From: Pseudomonas entomophila
Lineage (GTDB): Bacteria > Pseudomonadota > Gammaproteobacteria > Pseudomonadales > Pseudomonadaceae
NCBI RefSeq assembly: GCF_013523125.1
Contig: NZ_JAAMQJ010000004.1
Location: 141,054-205,053, forward strand
Length of the DNA stretch: 64,000 nt
Reading direction: 5' to 3'
The notes under the pieces are model-generated. The model searched no databases and was not told the DNA's origin. It worked only from the letters and a program-made list of their open reading frames with translations. Below are positions 28,638 to 37,567 of the stretch, one piece after another; within the stretch, counting starts at the first letter, position 1; every line of letters starts with the position of its first letter. The position numbers and the translations under genes were made by a program.

Positions 28638-29653
28638 GCCGATGCCTCCGCCGTGGCCTGGGCGTCGTCCTCATCGCCGTATTCGGTGACGAATGCCCGT
28701 GCGTCGAGCCCCAGTTCGTTGAGGTAACGCACCAGCACGCCGACCGAGCCGTGGGTGACCATCACCCGCTCCGCGCCGGTCTGCTCGATGGCCCACAGCA
28801 GCCCCGGCCAGTCGGCGTGGTCGGACAGCACGAAGCCCCGGTCCACGCCGCGCCGCCGACGGGTCCCGCGCAACAGCATCCAGCCACTGGCGAAGGCGTC
28901 ACTGTAGTCGCCGAAGCGTTTCATCCAGCTGCTGCCCGAGGCCGAGGGCGGTGCCATGATCAAGGCCTCGCGCATCATCGGGTCATTGCGCGGTACGTCG
29001 CCGGCGTACACCGTCGGCGGCAAGGCCACGCCGGCCTCGCGGTACACCCGGTTGAGCGGTTCGACGGCGCCGTGCACCAGGATCGGGCCAATCCCGGCGT
29101 CGAGCCCGTGGAGGATGCGCTGGGCCTTGCCGAAGGCGTAGCTGAACAGCACGCTGGCCTTGCCCTGTTCGCGGTTGGTACGCCACCAGGCGTTGATCTC
29201 GGCGAACACCTCGGCCTGGGACGGCCAGCGGTAGATGGGCAACCCAAAGGTCGATTCGGTGATGAAGGTATGGCAGCGCACCGGTTCGAACGGGGTACAG
29301 GTACCGTCCGGCTCGACCTTGTAGTCGCCCGAGGCCACCCAGACTTCGCCCTGGTACTCCAGGCGTACCTGGGCCGAGCCCAGCACGTGTCCGGCCGGAT
29401 GGAAGCTCAGCGTCACGCCGTGGTGGTCGAGGCGCTCTCCATAGGGCAGGGTCTGCAAGCGAATGTCCTCGCCCAGTCGACTGCGCAGCACGCCGGCGCC
29501 AGGCTCGGCGGTCAGGTAATGGGTGTTGCCGGGCCGCGAGTGATCGCCATGGCCATGGGTGATGACCGCGCGTTCCACCGGGCGCCACGGATCGATGTAG
29601 AAATCACCGGGCGGGCAGTACAGCCCTTCGGGGCGGGCGATGACGAGGTCCAT
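28634..29653 (-). CDS. ligase-associated MBL-fold DNA exonuclease
   Basis: A 339-residue metallo-beta-lactamase/beta-CASP-like nuclease. The metal-binding motif ITHGHGDHS is at residues 32-39, followed by AGHVLGSAQV, VASGDYK, the TESTFG motif and LSDHADW near residue 290. This combination is the exonuclease that accompanies the Lhr cluster ligase. It is the first gene of the cluster and is coupled by a 4-base overlap to the ligase gene. It likely trims DNA ends ahead of ligation. Confidence 0.9.
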   Translation of the reverse strand: MDLVIARPEGLYCPPGDFYIDPWRPVERAVITHGHGDHSRPGNTHYLTAEPGAGVLRSRLGEDIRLQTLPYGERLDHHGVTLSFHPAGHVLGSAQVRLEYQGEVWVASGDYKVEPDGTCTPFEPVRCHTFITESTFGLPIYRWPSQAEVFAEINAWWRTNREQGKASVLFSYAFGKAQRILHGLDAGIGPILVHGAVEPLNRVYREAGVALPPTVYAGDVPRNDPMMREALIMAPPSASGSSWMKRFGDYSDAFASGWMLLRGTRRRRGVDRGFVLSDHADWPGLLWAIEQTGAERVMVTHGSVGVLVRYLNELGLDARAFVTEYGDEDDAQATAEASA

Positions 29654-29725
29654 GGGCAGGCCACTGGCAGGGGAGTTACAAAGTAGGAGTCACGCTCTGC
29701 CGGGGAGTTCGAGGGGATTGGGGTG

Positions 29726-29747
29726 GCCCGGTCGCGAGTGACCGGGC
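29726..29747 (-). terminator. hairpin downstream of the quiP-like gene
   Basis: GCCCGGTC-N6-GACCGGGC, an 8-bp stem 55 bases past the acylase stop and 73 bases before the exonuclease start. It lacks a T-run, so termination is likely but not certain. Confidence 0.5.
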
Positions 29748-29801
29748 GCGTTGACAGCGGGTGGGGACACTGACCTGCGTCGGGCCCCGACCCGGTCGTG
29801 G

Positions 29802-32243
29802 CTAGCGCTCGGGGACCAGGCTCAGGCGCTGGGTGCCATACCCTTGGGTGAAGTGCTGCGGCTGCAGCGGCAGGGTGGTGAAGCGGCCTGCGAACCAGTC
29901 CTGGAGGTTGTCATTCGCGTGGGCGCTGGCCGGATGGCCGGACGGGGCGGTACTGGTCAGCACGCGCAGCGGCTCGGCCTGGCCGAAATCGACGATCAGG
30001 CGTGCCGACGGTGGCAACTGCGTGTCGAAATCGCGGCCCCAGGCGTAGGGCGTGAGCGCCAGGGTGCTGAAGTCGCCACCGGCAGCGCGCGAGGGGCGCG
30101 CCACGCCATCGCCCAACCCCTGCCAGGTCGACATCGGCCAGCGGTAGGCATGCAGGCGGCCCCATTGCCAGGTGCGCGGATCGTTGCCCAGCTGCGCCCG
30201 GCCGGCCTCCATCGCGGCCGCCAGGCTGCGTGCCAGGAGGGTCGGTTTGTCTTCGTGCTGCGGGGTCGAACGGTCGTCCCAGAACGGGCTGTCGTCACGC
30301 CCCAGCAGATGGTCGGCCTGGGCCGAGTAGGACAGGCGCGCGTTGGCGACGAAGGTCTGCCAGGCCTCGCTCGACTCCGGGCCCAGCTCGTCGAGGAACG
30401 TCTGCCGCGCGACCTGGTGCAAGAACAGCGCATACAGGGCCGCGTCCGCCGACTGGGCGCTCAGGCGACCGTCGAAGGCCTTCAGGCGAGCCAGGGCCTG
30501 ACGGGCCAGGTCGCGTTGCGCCGCCGGCAGGGCGTCGATGGCCCGTGGCAGCGCCGAGGCCATGCCAGGCGCGTCGAGCATCTGCTTGAGCTTGCCGGCC
30601 AGGGGCGTGAGCTGATCGTTCTGCATGGCCGCCAGGCTGCGCACGTCGTGACGCCCGGTACCGATCAGTTGCGCCAGACGTTCGGCACGCTCGGGGTAGT
30701 CCCAGGTGTTGGACAACTGCATGCCATAGCCGCGTGCCAGGCTGCGCTGGTTGGCGTGGCCGATCCAGCCACGGGCCGGGTCCTGGTCGTAGGGGTGCAG
30801 CATCGGGTCGGCGTAGCCATCCCAGTCGTAGCGTCCGTCCCAGCCTGGCGAGGGCAGCAGGCCTTGCCCGTCGCGCCGGTTCGGGTAGCGACCGGTGACC
30901 TGCCAGCCGATGTGCTGGGCATCGGCGAAGACCAGGTTGAGCGCGGCGGCGCCAATGGCACGTGCGCTGTCGGACGCCCGCTCCAGGGTGCTGGCGCGGG
31001 TCAGGTCGAACAGCGCATCCAGGCTGCGATCGCCCTGCAGCGTCGGCAGTTGCAAGGCCAGGCCCAAGGCCTCGTTACCCGGTTGTCCGAGCAGCGTGCC
31101 GTGGCGCGTTTCGTACATGACCTCGCGCTGCGGACGCTGGCCGCGGACCTGGAAGGTTTCGGTGCGCCCGCGTGCGGGCTGCCACGTACCGTCGGCCAGG
31201 TAGGTCAGCAGGTTGCCCTGGCGCCGCAGTTTTTCCAGGTAGAGGTCCTGGTTGTCGGCCATCACCGCGCTGCTGCTCCAGGCCAGTTTGCCGTTGAAGC
31301 CGGCCAGGATCAGCGGCAGCCCAGGCAGGGTCAAGCCGGCAGCCTGGTACTTGCCCGTGTGGATCTGCACCGGGGACAACGCCCAGGCCGCACGGCTGTC
31401 GCTGGCGAGCAGACTGCGGCCGCTCTGGCTGCGCTGTGGCCCCAGCACCCAGCTGGCCGAGCCGGGGCTGCCCAGCAAGTCGAAGGCCGCCAGGCGCTGA
31501 CTGGCGGCATTCAGCGCACCGAGCCCTGGTAACCCGTGGGTCAGGTCCAGACCCTGGAGCTTGGCCGCCTCGGTGTCGGGCAACGGCTCGTCGGCGGCGC
31601 TGGGCAGCAGCCAGGCCAGGCGGTCGACGCCGACCTTTTGTGCGAGGGTCAGGCCGGCGAGCTCCTCCTGCAGGTTCACCGACTGACTGAAGGCGTACAG
31701 GCTGAACAGCAGGGCCGAGTCTTCGGGCTTCCAGTAGGCGGGCCGGTAACTGGCCTTGGCCAGCGTACCCGGCAGGGCGTCACGGAAGCGGAACAGGTAG
31801 GCGTTGACGCCCCGGGCATAGACCTCGAAGAAGCGCTTCAGGCGTGGGGAGGCATCGGCGTACAGCTGGTCGGCGCTGCGCCGCAGGTTGGCGGCGCGCA
31901 TCAAGCGGTCGGTGTTCAGCGCCTGCGGCCCTTCCAGCTCGGCCAACCGGCCCTGCGCCAGCAGGCGCAAGGTGACCATCTGCTCGATGCGGTCGACGGC
32001 ATGCAGGTAGCCGAGGCTGAACAGCGCGTCGTGGAACGTGCTGCTCTCGATCAACGGCATGCCCTGCGGATTGCGCCGCACCGAGACGTTCTGGGCCAGG
32101 CCCTTGAGCGGCTGTACACCTGCGCTCGGAGGCAAGGTGGACTGCTGGGAAACTGTCTGACAGCCGGCCAGGCCGAGCACGCCGCACAGCATCGCCGCCG
32201 CACGCAGGCGTGGGCGCGAGGAAGGAAAACGAAGGACGGCCAT
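29802..32243 (-). CDS. quiP: penicillin-acylase-family protein, QuiP-like (AHL acylase homologue)
   Basis: An N-terminal-nucleophile hydrolase precursor of 813 residues. QuiP of P. aeruginosa cleaves the amide of long-chain acyl-homoserine lactones. A lipoprotein-type signal ends at C28 (LAGCQ). The alpha chain runs to about G261 and the beta chain would begin at S262 (GSASW). Much of the protein reads like Qui[59 protein letters not shown]. However, the segment after the nucleophile that normally reads NDxHL is SDSRA here, and a few residues appear deleted. Activity is therefore uncertain. The start at 32243 follows CAGGAG. A heptamer array lies just upstream. Confidence 0.82.
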   Translation of the reverse strand: MAVLRFPSSRPRLRAAAMLCGVLGLAGCQTVSQQSTLPPSAGVQPLKGLAQNVSVRRNPQGMPLIESSTFHDALFSLGYLHAVDRIEQMVTLRLLAQGRLAELEGPQALNTDRLMRAANLRRSADQLYADASPRLKRFFEVYARGVNAYLFRFRDALPGTLAKASYRPAYWKPEDSALLFSLYAFSQSVNLQEELAGLTLAQKVGVDRLAWLLPSAADEPLPDTEAAKLQGLDLTHGLPGLGALNAASQRLAAFDLLGSPGSASWVLGPQRSQSGRSLLASDSRAAWALSPVQIHTGKYQAAGLTLPGLPLILAGFNGKLAWSSSAVMADNQDLYLEKLRRQGNLLTYLADGTWQPARGRTETFQVRGQRPQREVMYETRHGTLLGQPGNEALGLALQLPTLQGDRSLDALFDLTRASTLERASDSARAIGAAALNLVFADAQHIGWQVTGRYPNRRDGQGLLPSPGWDGRYDWDGYADPMLHPYDQDPARGWIGHANQRSLARGYGMQLSNTWDYPERAERLAQLIGTGRHDVRSLAAMQNDQLTPLAGKLKQMLDAPGMASALPRAIDALPAAQRDLARQALARLKAFDGRLSAQSADAALYALFLHQVARQTFLDELGPESSEAWQTFVANARLSYSAQADHLLGRDDSPFWDDRSTPQHEDKPTLLARSLAAAMEAGRAQLGNDPRTWQWGRLHAYRWPMSTWQGLGDGVARPSRAAGGDFSTLALTPYAWGRDFDTQLPPSARLIVDFGQAEPLRVLTSTAPSGHPASAHANDNLQDWFAGRFTTLPLQPQHFTQGYGTQRLSLVPER

Positions 32244-32272
32244 GGCCAGGCTCCTGGGAAAGAAAAGGGGGG

Positions 32273-32328
32273 CAAGCGGCAAGCGGCAAGTGGCAAGCTA
32301 CAAGCGGCAAGCGGCAAGCTACAAGCGG
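32273..32328. repeat. CAAGCNN heptamer array, exactly 8 copies
   Basis: 56 bases divide into eight units: CAAGCGG twice, CAAGTGG, CAAGCTA, CAAGCGG twice, CAAGCTA, CAAGCGG. The array begins 29 bases before the quiP-like start codon. It is in inverted orientation to the CTTGCAG array at 32386-32490, from which 57 bases separate it. Confidence 0.95.
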
Positions 32329-32385
32329 ACGGCAGTGCGGTCTGTCAGGTGTTGACAGGACATTGATACGGCGCTGACGCTCTGA

Positions 32386-32490
32386 CTTGCAGCTTGCAGC
32401 TTGCAGCTTGCAGCTTGCAGCTTGCAGCTTGCAGCTTGCAGCTTGCAGCTTGCAGCTTGCAGCTTGCAGCTTGCAGCTTGCAGCTTGCAG
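32386..32490. repeat. CTTGCAG heptamer array, 15 perfect copies
   Basis: 105 bases consist of fifteen uninterrupted CTTGCAG units, followed by CT. The array ends five bases from the stop codon of the SEC-C protein gene. Such a perfect tandem array is expected to change copy number by replication slippage. Confidence 0.97.
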
Positions 32491-32495
32491 CTAAC

Positions 32496-32699
32496 TCAAG
32501 CCCCGTGGCATTTCTTGAATTTCTTCTCGCTGCCGCAGGGGCACGGGTCGTTGCGGCCCACGTCCTTCAGCGCGTTGCGCACCGGCTCTTGCGGGGCGTG
32601 GTTGCAGTGCGGGCCATGCACGTGGCCATGGTCATGGTCGTGATGATGGTCATGATCGTGGTTGCAGTCAGGGCCGTGAACGTGAGGTTGCTGGGTCAT
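32496..32699 (-). CDS. His-rich SEC-C motif mini-protein
   Basis: A 67-residue protein with two parts. Residues 6-34 form a symmetric His/Cys block: HVHGPDCNH, an Asp/His run, then HVHGPHCNH exactly 20 residues later. Residues 48-66 are a SEC-C zinc-binding motif ([19 protein letters not shown]), as at the C-terminus of SecA, where it binds Zn and SecB. The protein should bind several metal ions. It begins 5 bases after the LEA-type lipoprotein gene and is probably the last gene of the ychJ transcript. YchJ two genes upstream carries the same C-terminal motif. Function unknown; a metal store or chaperone is a guess. Confidence 0.85.
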   Translation of the reverse strand: MTQQPHVHGPDCNHDHDHHHDHDHGHVHGPHCNHAPQEPVRNALKDVGRNDPCPCGSEKKFKKCHGA

Positions 32700-32704
32700 T
32701 GCGG

Positions 32705-33181
32705 TTACTCCGGTGTGAGATCACCGGGCATTATCTCACCCCTGCGCGACAAGTGCAGGTCGTGCCAGAAGAATAATCCGCTGGCCACGTCCACCTCCAG
32801 CTGGTACGGCAACGCCTCGTGGCGCTTGAGCAGGCGAGCCAGGGGGCGCAATTGTTTCCACAGGTTGGTCCGTGCGGTGATCTGGAAGGTGCGTTGCTCA
32901 TGCGCCCCGACGCTGCGCCACAGGCGTTCGTCGGCGTCCGCCAGCAGCAGGCCGCCCAGGCGCACCGAATAGTCCAGGTGACGAATGAACAGGCGGCTGT
33001 CGTTCGGGTTGACCACGCGCACGTACAGCACGAATTCCTGCTGGTGCAGACCTGCCTTGACCTTGCGGACCTTGACCAGGTGCAGTTCGGGCGCTTTCCA
33101 GGTGTCCGCCCCCCAGCTCACGCAGCCGCTGAGCAGCACCAGGGCGATCCCGAGTGTCAGCGCACGCAAGAGAGCGCTCAT
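32705..33181 (-). CDS. LEA type 2-family lipoprotein
   Basis: A 158-residue lipoprotein. The signal sequence ends at a lipobox (VLLSGCVSW), Cys about 20. The mature part is one WHy/LEA-14-like beta domain ([20 protein letters not shown], then [20 protein letters not shown]). Such domains are linked to desiccation or stress tolerance, but the role in Pseudomonas is not established. It starts 2 bases after the ychJ stop and ends 5 bases before the SEC-C mini-protein gene, so the three are very likely one operon. Confidence 0.85.
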   Translation of the reverse strand: MSALLRALTLGIALVLLSGCVSWGADTWKAPELHLVKVRKVKAGLHQQEFVLYVRVVNPNDSRLFIRHLDYSVRLGGLLLADADERLWRSVGAHEQRTFQITARTNLWKQLRPLARLLKRHEALPYQLEVDVASGLFFWHDLHLSRRGEIMPGDLTPE

Positions 33182-33182
33182 C

Positions 33183-33659
33183 TCAGTGGTCCAGGTAACT
33201 GGAGCAGCACTTCTTGAATTTCTGCCCGCTCGCACAGGGGCAAGGGTCGTTGCGCCCGGCCTTGAGGCCGACGGTGGGGTCGATGAAGTACCAACGGCCG
33301 GCGTGCTGGACGAAGGCCGAGCGCTCGCGATGCTGGTGGTCGCCCGCCGTGTCGTGCCAGCGGACCGTGAAGGTGACGAAGGCATGCTCCGGTTGACCGC
33401 CGAAGACCTCGGCCCCCTCGACCTCCAGGCCGAGCCAGGTGCTCTCGGCGCTCCAGGCCGCGATGCCTGCGCGATCCAGGCCCTCGCGCTGCACGGGCAG
33501 CGTCGTGTCTACCAGGTAGTCGACCAGGCCGAGCACGTAGGCGCTGTAGCGCGAACGCATCAGCGACTGCGCATCCGGTGCGGGCGTGCCGGCATGCAGG
33601 TGACCACAGCAGGCGTCGAGCAGGTTGCCGCTGCCACAGGGGCAGACCGCGACACTCAT
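33183..33659 (-). CDS. ychJ: YchJ family protein (UPF0225) with two SEC-C motifs
   Basis: A 158-residue protein with a zinc-binding SEC-C motif at each end: [15 protein letters not shown] at residues about 5-19, and [19 protein letters not shown] near 135-153. The middle is an NTF2-like domain ([21 protein letters not shown], then [10 protein letters not shown]). This is the complete YchJ architecture. The biochemical function is not established. It heads the tight group ychJ, LEA lipoprotein, SEC-C mini-protein. Confidence 0.92.
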   Translation of the reverse strand: MSVAVCPCGSGNLLDACCGHLHAGTPAPDAQSLMRSRYSAYVLGLVDYLVDTTLPVQREGLDRAGIAAWSAESTWLGLEVEGAEVFGGQPEHAFVTFTVRWHDTAGDHQHRERSAFVQHAGRWYFIDPTVGLKAGRNDPCPCASGQKFKKCCSSYLDH

Positions 33660-33789
33660 CGCATGCCCTCAAGCGGCAGGCGCACGGACAGGTCGGGTGT
33701 GGGTGCGTTCATGGACGGCCTCAAGGTTCGATGGCGGGTGGATGACAGTGTCAGCGACAGACGCCAGGACCGCAAGCATCCAGGCAGGG

Positions 33790-34284
33790 TCACCACCAAT
33801 ACTTTCCGAACAGCTCCGGGTTGGCCCAGAACCGTGCGTTGAGCCAGTCCGGCACCTGCTTGTAATCGTGCAGGTCGTAGGTGAACAGGCGCAGTACCTG
33901 CGCCTCGCGGCCAAAGCGTTCGCTTTCCGACAAGGCCAGGGCGAAGAAGTCCGTGGCGTGCCAACCGCAGGCGGCCAGGTCCGCCAGCACTGCCACACGG
34001 CTGGCGTTGAGGTTGCGGATGCCGCCCAGTAGTTGCAGGCCGTCGCGCTTGGGCAGGTGCTCCAGGCAATCGACCAGCACGGCCAGGTCGAAGCGAGTGG
34101 CGGCCAGCGCCTCCGGCAATGGCCCAGGCGGCGCTGTCGTGATCTGTACATGGGGGTGGGCTTCGGCGAAGGCGTCGAGCGCCGGGAAGCGGCTGCCGAC
34201 CAGCAGCAGGCGCTGGGGTGAAACCCGCTCGAGCAGGGCCGCGAGGGCCTGTTGGGGCGTTCGTTGAGAAAATCCGTCGCGCAT
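33790..34284 (-). CDS. DUF6231-type conserved hypothetical protein
   Basis: A 164-residue protein. It resembles a truncated Rossmann/methyltransferase fold: LLLVGSRFPALDAFAEAHP (beta-loop-helix), FDLAVLVDCLEHLPKRDGLQLL (a post-II-like DxxEHL motif) and SRVAVLADLAACGW. It lacks a clear glycine-rich SAM loop. The C-terminus FGKYWW is distinctive. I recognise it only as a conserved Pseudomonas family of unknown function. The start at 34284 was chosen because the upstream in-frame residues look non-coding. It lies 130 bases upstream of ychJ. Confidence 0.75.
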   Translation of the reverse strand: MRDGFSQRTPQQALAALLERVSPQRLLLVGSRFPALDAFAEAHPHVQITTAPPGPLPEALAATRFDLAVLVDCLEHLPKRDGLQLLGGIRNLNASRVAVLADLAACGWHATDFFALALSESERFGREAQVLRLFTYDLHDYKQVPDWLNARFWANPELFGKYWW

Positions 34285-34479
34285 GACCAGTCCTCGTGCT
34301 GAAGCGGCAAGCGTAACGGGGTTGCAGGCCTGTGGCATAGAGGGCGGGCGTGCGGACGGCCAGCATCTGGCTGGCAGGAGACTCGCCGGAAGGCTTTACT
34401 GCACGGGGCAAGGTCGCGTGAGCCAACGGCAGGACGTTGGGGGCGTACGGGATCGATCATCGAATGAAAGGAGGCCAAC

Positions 34480-34746
34480 ATGGGTGGGGTGACCGCCGTG
34501 GGCAAACTGCTGACCATCGCATTCTGGTGGGTGGTGTTGTGGAACGTACTGATGCCTGCCGCCAGGCCGTTCAACCTGCTGATCGCGGCAGCCGGATGCC
34601 TGTTGCTGGGCCTGCACGTGCTGGAGATGCTGTGGTTCAATGCCCGCCTGCGCGGGCGCCGTCACCGCGTGTTCGACCGCTTGCAGATCCTGCTGACGGG
34701 GATCTTCCACATCATCTCCATGTCGCGTCGTCGCACCGTCGACTGA
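34480..34746 (+). CDS. DUF1145 family membrane protein
   Basis: An 88-residue inner-membrane protein with two hydrophobic helices (LLTIAFWWVVLWNVLMP and LLIAAAGCLLLGLHVLEML) and a basic C-terminus (RGRRHRV, SRRRTVD). The size and NARLRGRR-type loop fit the DUF1145/YhhL family. AAAGGAGG precedes the ATG. The function is unknown. It converges on the following membrane protein gene. Confidence 0.82.
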   Translation: MGGVTAVGKLLTIAFWWVVLWNVLMPAARPFNLLIAAAGCLLLGLHVLEMLWFNARLRGRRHRVFDRLQILLTGIFHIISMSRRRTVD

Positions 34747-34783
34747 TCGCCCCTGCGTTTCTACCGGGCAAGGCGCGTACTCA

Positions 34784-35248
34784 TCACCAGGACAGCCGCC
34801 ACAACGCTACACCGGCCACGGCCATGCCGATGAGCAGGCAGGCGCCGACCATTCGTCGGATCCTGGCCAGCACCCAGGCGCCGGTGGCCCAATCCTGCGC
34901 GGCGATCGCCGCGTCCAGCTCCGGACCGAGCAGCGAGCGGATCCGCAGGCACAGGGCGAAGCTGGCGATGGCGCCGCCGATCATCACTTGGACCGGACGT
35001 GGCGCCGTGTCCAGGGTCAGGCCGCTGGCGTGCATCAGGCTGAAGCCGCTGGCCGAAAGCATCACCAGCACCAGCCAGACCCGTCCGAAACGGTGTCGGA
35101 AAAGGTCGCTCCAGCGCTGCAGCCGTGCCGGCCGATCGACGGTCGCGACCGGCGCCAGGCGTAGCGTCCACCATAGGTAGCCCAGGCCGCACAGCCAGAT
35201 CGCAGTGGCGGCAACATGCAGCAGGTCGGGCAGGGCAAGGGCAGTCAT
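34784..35248 (-). CDS. CopD-like integral membrane protein
   Basis: A 154-residue protein with four predicted membrane helices: LLHVAATAIWLCGLGYLWW, VWLVLVMLSASGFSLMHAS, VMIGGAIASFALCLRI and MVGACLLIGMAVAGVALW. The helix arrangement with His in the first segment (LHVAATAIW) recalls the CopD/YjiS-like putative copper or haem membrane proteins. The start at 35248 has GGAGATCC upstream. It is transcribed divergently from dinG. The substrate is not evident; the CopD link is a weak family resemblance. Confidence 0.7.
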   Translation of the reverse strand: MTALALPDLLHVAATAIWLCGLGYLWWTLRLAPVATVDRPARLQRWSDLFRHRFGRVWLVLVMLSASGFSLMHASGLTLDTAPRPVQVMIGGAIASFALCLRIRSLLGPELDAAIAAQDWATGAWVLARIRRMVGACLLIGMAVAGVALWRLSW

Positions 35249-35345
35249 GTGGATCTCCGGGGGGCAATCGACGCGCGAGCCGGGTATGATAGCGACCCAT
35301 GCGAAACACTGAAAATCCATACAGCCCTCCGGGCGCGCCCAGACC

Positions 35346-37490
35346 ATGATCAGCACCGAACTCAAGAGCACCATCCAGGGCGCCTACTCGCGTTTCCTCG
35401 AGGCCAAGGGCCTGCGCCCCCGTTACGGCCAGCGGCTGATGATCGCCGAAGTGGCCAAGGTCCTCGGCGACATCCCCTGTGACGACGAAGGCCGTCGCGC
35501 CGGCGAGCCGGCCGTGGTCGCGGTCGAGGCAGGCACCGGTACCGGCAAGACCGTCGCCTACAGCCTGGCGGCCATCCCGGCGGCCAAGGCGGCCGGCAAG
35601 CGGCTGGTGATCGCCACCGCGACCGTGGCCCTGCAGGAGCAGATCGTCTTCAAGGACTTGCCCGACCTGATGCGCAACAGCGGGCTGAACTTCAGCTTCG
35701 CCCTGGCCAAGGGTCGCGGCCGCTACCTGTGCCTGTCCAAGCTCGACCTGTTGCTGCAGGAAGGCAACGCCCATTCGGCCACCGCGCAGCTGTTCGAGGA
35801 AGAGGGCTTCCACATCGAGGTCGACGAGGCCAGTCAGAAACTCTTCAACACCATGATCGAGCGCCTGGCCGGCAACCGCTGGGACGGCGACCGCGACAGC
35901 TGGCCCGAGGCCGTGGACGACCAGGCCTGGGCCCGGCTGACCACCGACCATGGCCAGTGCACCGGTCGGCACTGCCCGAACTTCCAGCAGTGCGTGTTCT
36001 ACAAGGCTCGCGAAGGCATGGGCAAGGTGGACGTCATCGTCACCAACCACGACATGGTCCTGGCCGACCTGGCGCTGGGCGGCGGTGCCGTGCTGCCCGA
36101 CCCACGCGACACGGTCTACGTGTTCGACGAAGGCCATCACCTGCCGGACAAGGCCATCGGCCACTTCGCCCATTATTCACGGCTGCGCTCCACCGCCGAC
36201 TGGCTGGAGCAGACCGCCAAGAACCTCACCAAGCTGCTGGCCCAGCACCCGCTGCCCGGCGACCTGGGTCGGCTGATCGAACAGGTGCCGGAGCTGGCGC
36301 GCGCGCTGCGCACCCAGCAGCAGTTCATGTTCACCCTGTGCGAGCAGATCGCCGATTTCCGCCCGGGCGAAGACGTCGAAGGCCGCGAGCGACCGCGTTA
36401 CCGCTTCGAGGGCGGCGTGGTGCCCGAGGCCATGCGCGAGGCAGGCCTGGAGCTGAAGAAAGGGTTCGGCCAGCTGAACGACCTCTTCACGCGTCTGGCC
36501 GACCTGCTCAAGGAAGGCATGGACGGCGAGAAGAACATCGGCATCGCCAGCCATCAGGCCGAGGAGTGGTACCCGCTGTTCGGCACCCTGGTGACCCGGG
36601 CCCAGGGCAACTGGGAGCTGTGGGGCGCGTTCACCGCCGAAGACCCGGAGGACAATCCGCCCATGGCGCGCTGGCTGACGCTGGTCGAGGGTGGCGCGCT
36701 GTTCGACATCGAGGTTAACGCCAGCCCGATCCTGGCCGCCGACATGCTGCGGCGCAGCCTGTGGAACGTGGCCCATGGCGCCTTGGTGACCTCGGCCACA
36801 CTGACCGCGCTGGGCAAGTTCGATCGCTTTCGCATGCGCTCCGGCGTGCCGCGCGATGCGATCACCTGCGTGGTGCCCAGCCCGTTCCACCATGCCGATG
36901 CCGGCGTGCTGCGGGTGCCCGACCTGCGCGCCGACCCGCGTGACGTGCCGTCGCACACGGCGGCCATCGTCCGTGACCTGCCCGACCTGGTCGAAGGCTC
37001 GCGCGGTTCGCTGGTGCTGTTCTCGTCGCGCAAGCAGATGCAGGACGTGTTCGACGGGCTGGACCGCGACTGGCGCAAGGTCGTGCTGATCCAGGGCAAC
37101 CTGTCCAAGCAGGAAACCCTCAACAAGCACAAGGCCCGGGTGGACGACGGGCAGTCCAGCGTGCTGTTCGGGCTGGCCAGCTTCGCCGAGGGCGTCGACC
37201 TGCCGGGCGCCTACTGCGAGCACGTGGTGATCGCCAAGATCCCGTTTGCCGTCCCCGACGATCCGGTGGAAGCGGCCCTGGCCGAGTGGATCGAGGCACG
37301 CGGGGGCAACCCGTTCATGGAGATCGCCGTGCCCGATGCCTCGCTGCGCCTGATCCAGGCCTGCGGACGGCTGCTGCGCACCGAGCAGGACCGCGGCACC
37401 ATCACTTTGCTGGACCGGCGCGTGGTCACCCAGCGCTACGGAAAGGCTATCCTCAATGCGCTGCCGCCTTTCCGGCGAGAGATCGGCTGA
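35346..37490 (+). CDS. dinG: ATP-dependent DNA helicase DinG
   Basis: A 714-residue XPD-like 5'-3' helicase that unwinds D-loops, R-loops and forked DNA. Walker A is EAGTGTGKT (about residues 61-69). Motif II is VFDEGHHLPD, a DEGH variant. The [4Fe-4S] cluster cysteines are in RYLCLSK and GQCTGRHCPNFQQC. C-terminal motifs include LVLFSSRKQM, FGLASFAEGVDLPG and LIQACGRLLR. The ATG at 35346 lacks a strong ribosome binding site. No LexA box is visible in the 97-base gap upstream, unlike E. coli dinG. It is followed by the agarase-like gene after 77 bases. Confidence 0.95.
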   Translation: MISTELKSTIQGAYSRFLEAKGLRPRYGQRLMIAEVAKVLGDIPCDDEGRRAGEPAVVAVEAGTGTGKTVAYSLAAIPAAKAAGKRLVIATATVALQEQIVFKDLPDLMRNSGLNFSFALAKGRGRYLCLSKLDLLLQEGNAHSATAQLFEEEGFHIEVDEASQKLFNTMIERLAGNRWDGDRDSWPEAVDDQAWARLTTDHGQCTGRHCPNFQQCVFYKAREGMGKVDVIVTNHDMVLADLALGGGAVLPDPRDTVYVFDEGHHLPDKAIGHFAHYSRLRSTADWLEQTAKNLTKLLAQHPLPGDLGRLIEQVPELARALRTQQQFMFTLCEQIADFRPGEDVEGRERPRYRFEGGVVPEAMREAGLELKKGFGQLNDLFTRLADLLKEGMDGEKNIGIASHQAEEWYPLFGTLVTRAQGNWELWGAFTAEDPEDNPPMARWLTLVEGGALFDIEVNASPILAADMLRRSLWNVAHGALVTSATLTALGKFDRFRMRSGVPRDAITCVVPSPFHHADAGVLRVPDLRADPRDVPSHTAAIVRDLPDLVEGSRGSLVLFSSRKQMQDVFDGLDRDWRKVVLIQGNLSKQETLNKHKARVDDGQSSVLFGLASFAEGVDLPGAYCEHVVIAKIPFAVPDDPVEAALAEWIEARGGNPFMEIAVPDASLRLIQACGRLLRTEQDRGTITLLDRRVVTQRYGKAILNALPPFRREIG

Positions 37491-37567
37491 GCCTCGACGT
37501 CAGGCGCCACGGTCGGTTGACCCGGGCCCCTTGCGAGGGGCTCGCGCTTTCAAGGAGAACCTGCGTC

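Noticed and set aside
32353..32370. Possible LexA box TGTCAGGTGTTGACAG-like sequence between the heptamer arrays
   Set aside because: The spacing between CTGT and ACAG is nine bases and the centre lacks the A+T-rich core.
32394..32972. Protein-like repeat (LAACSLQ) encoded by the heptamer array
   Set aside because: A 7-bp array reads as the same 7-residue repeat in any frame; no ribosome binding site, and the extension is antisense to ychJ-region genes.
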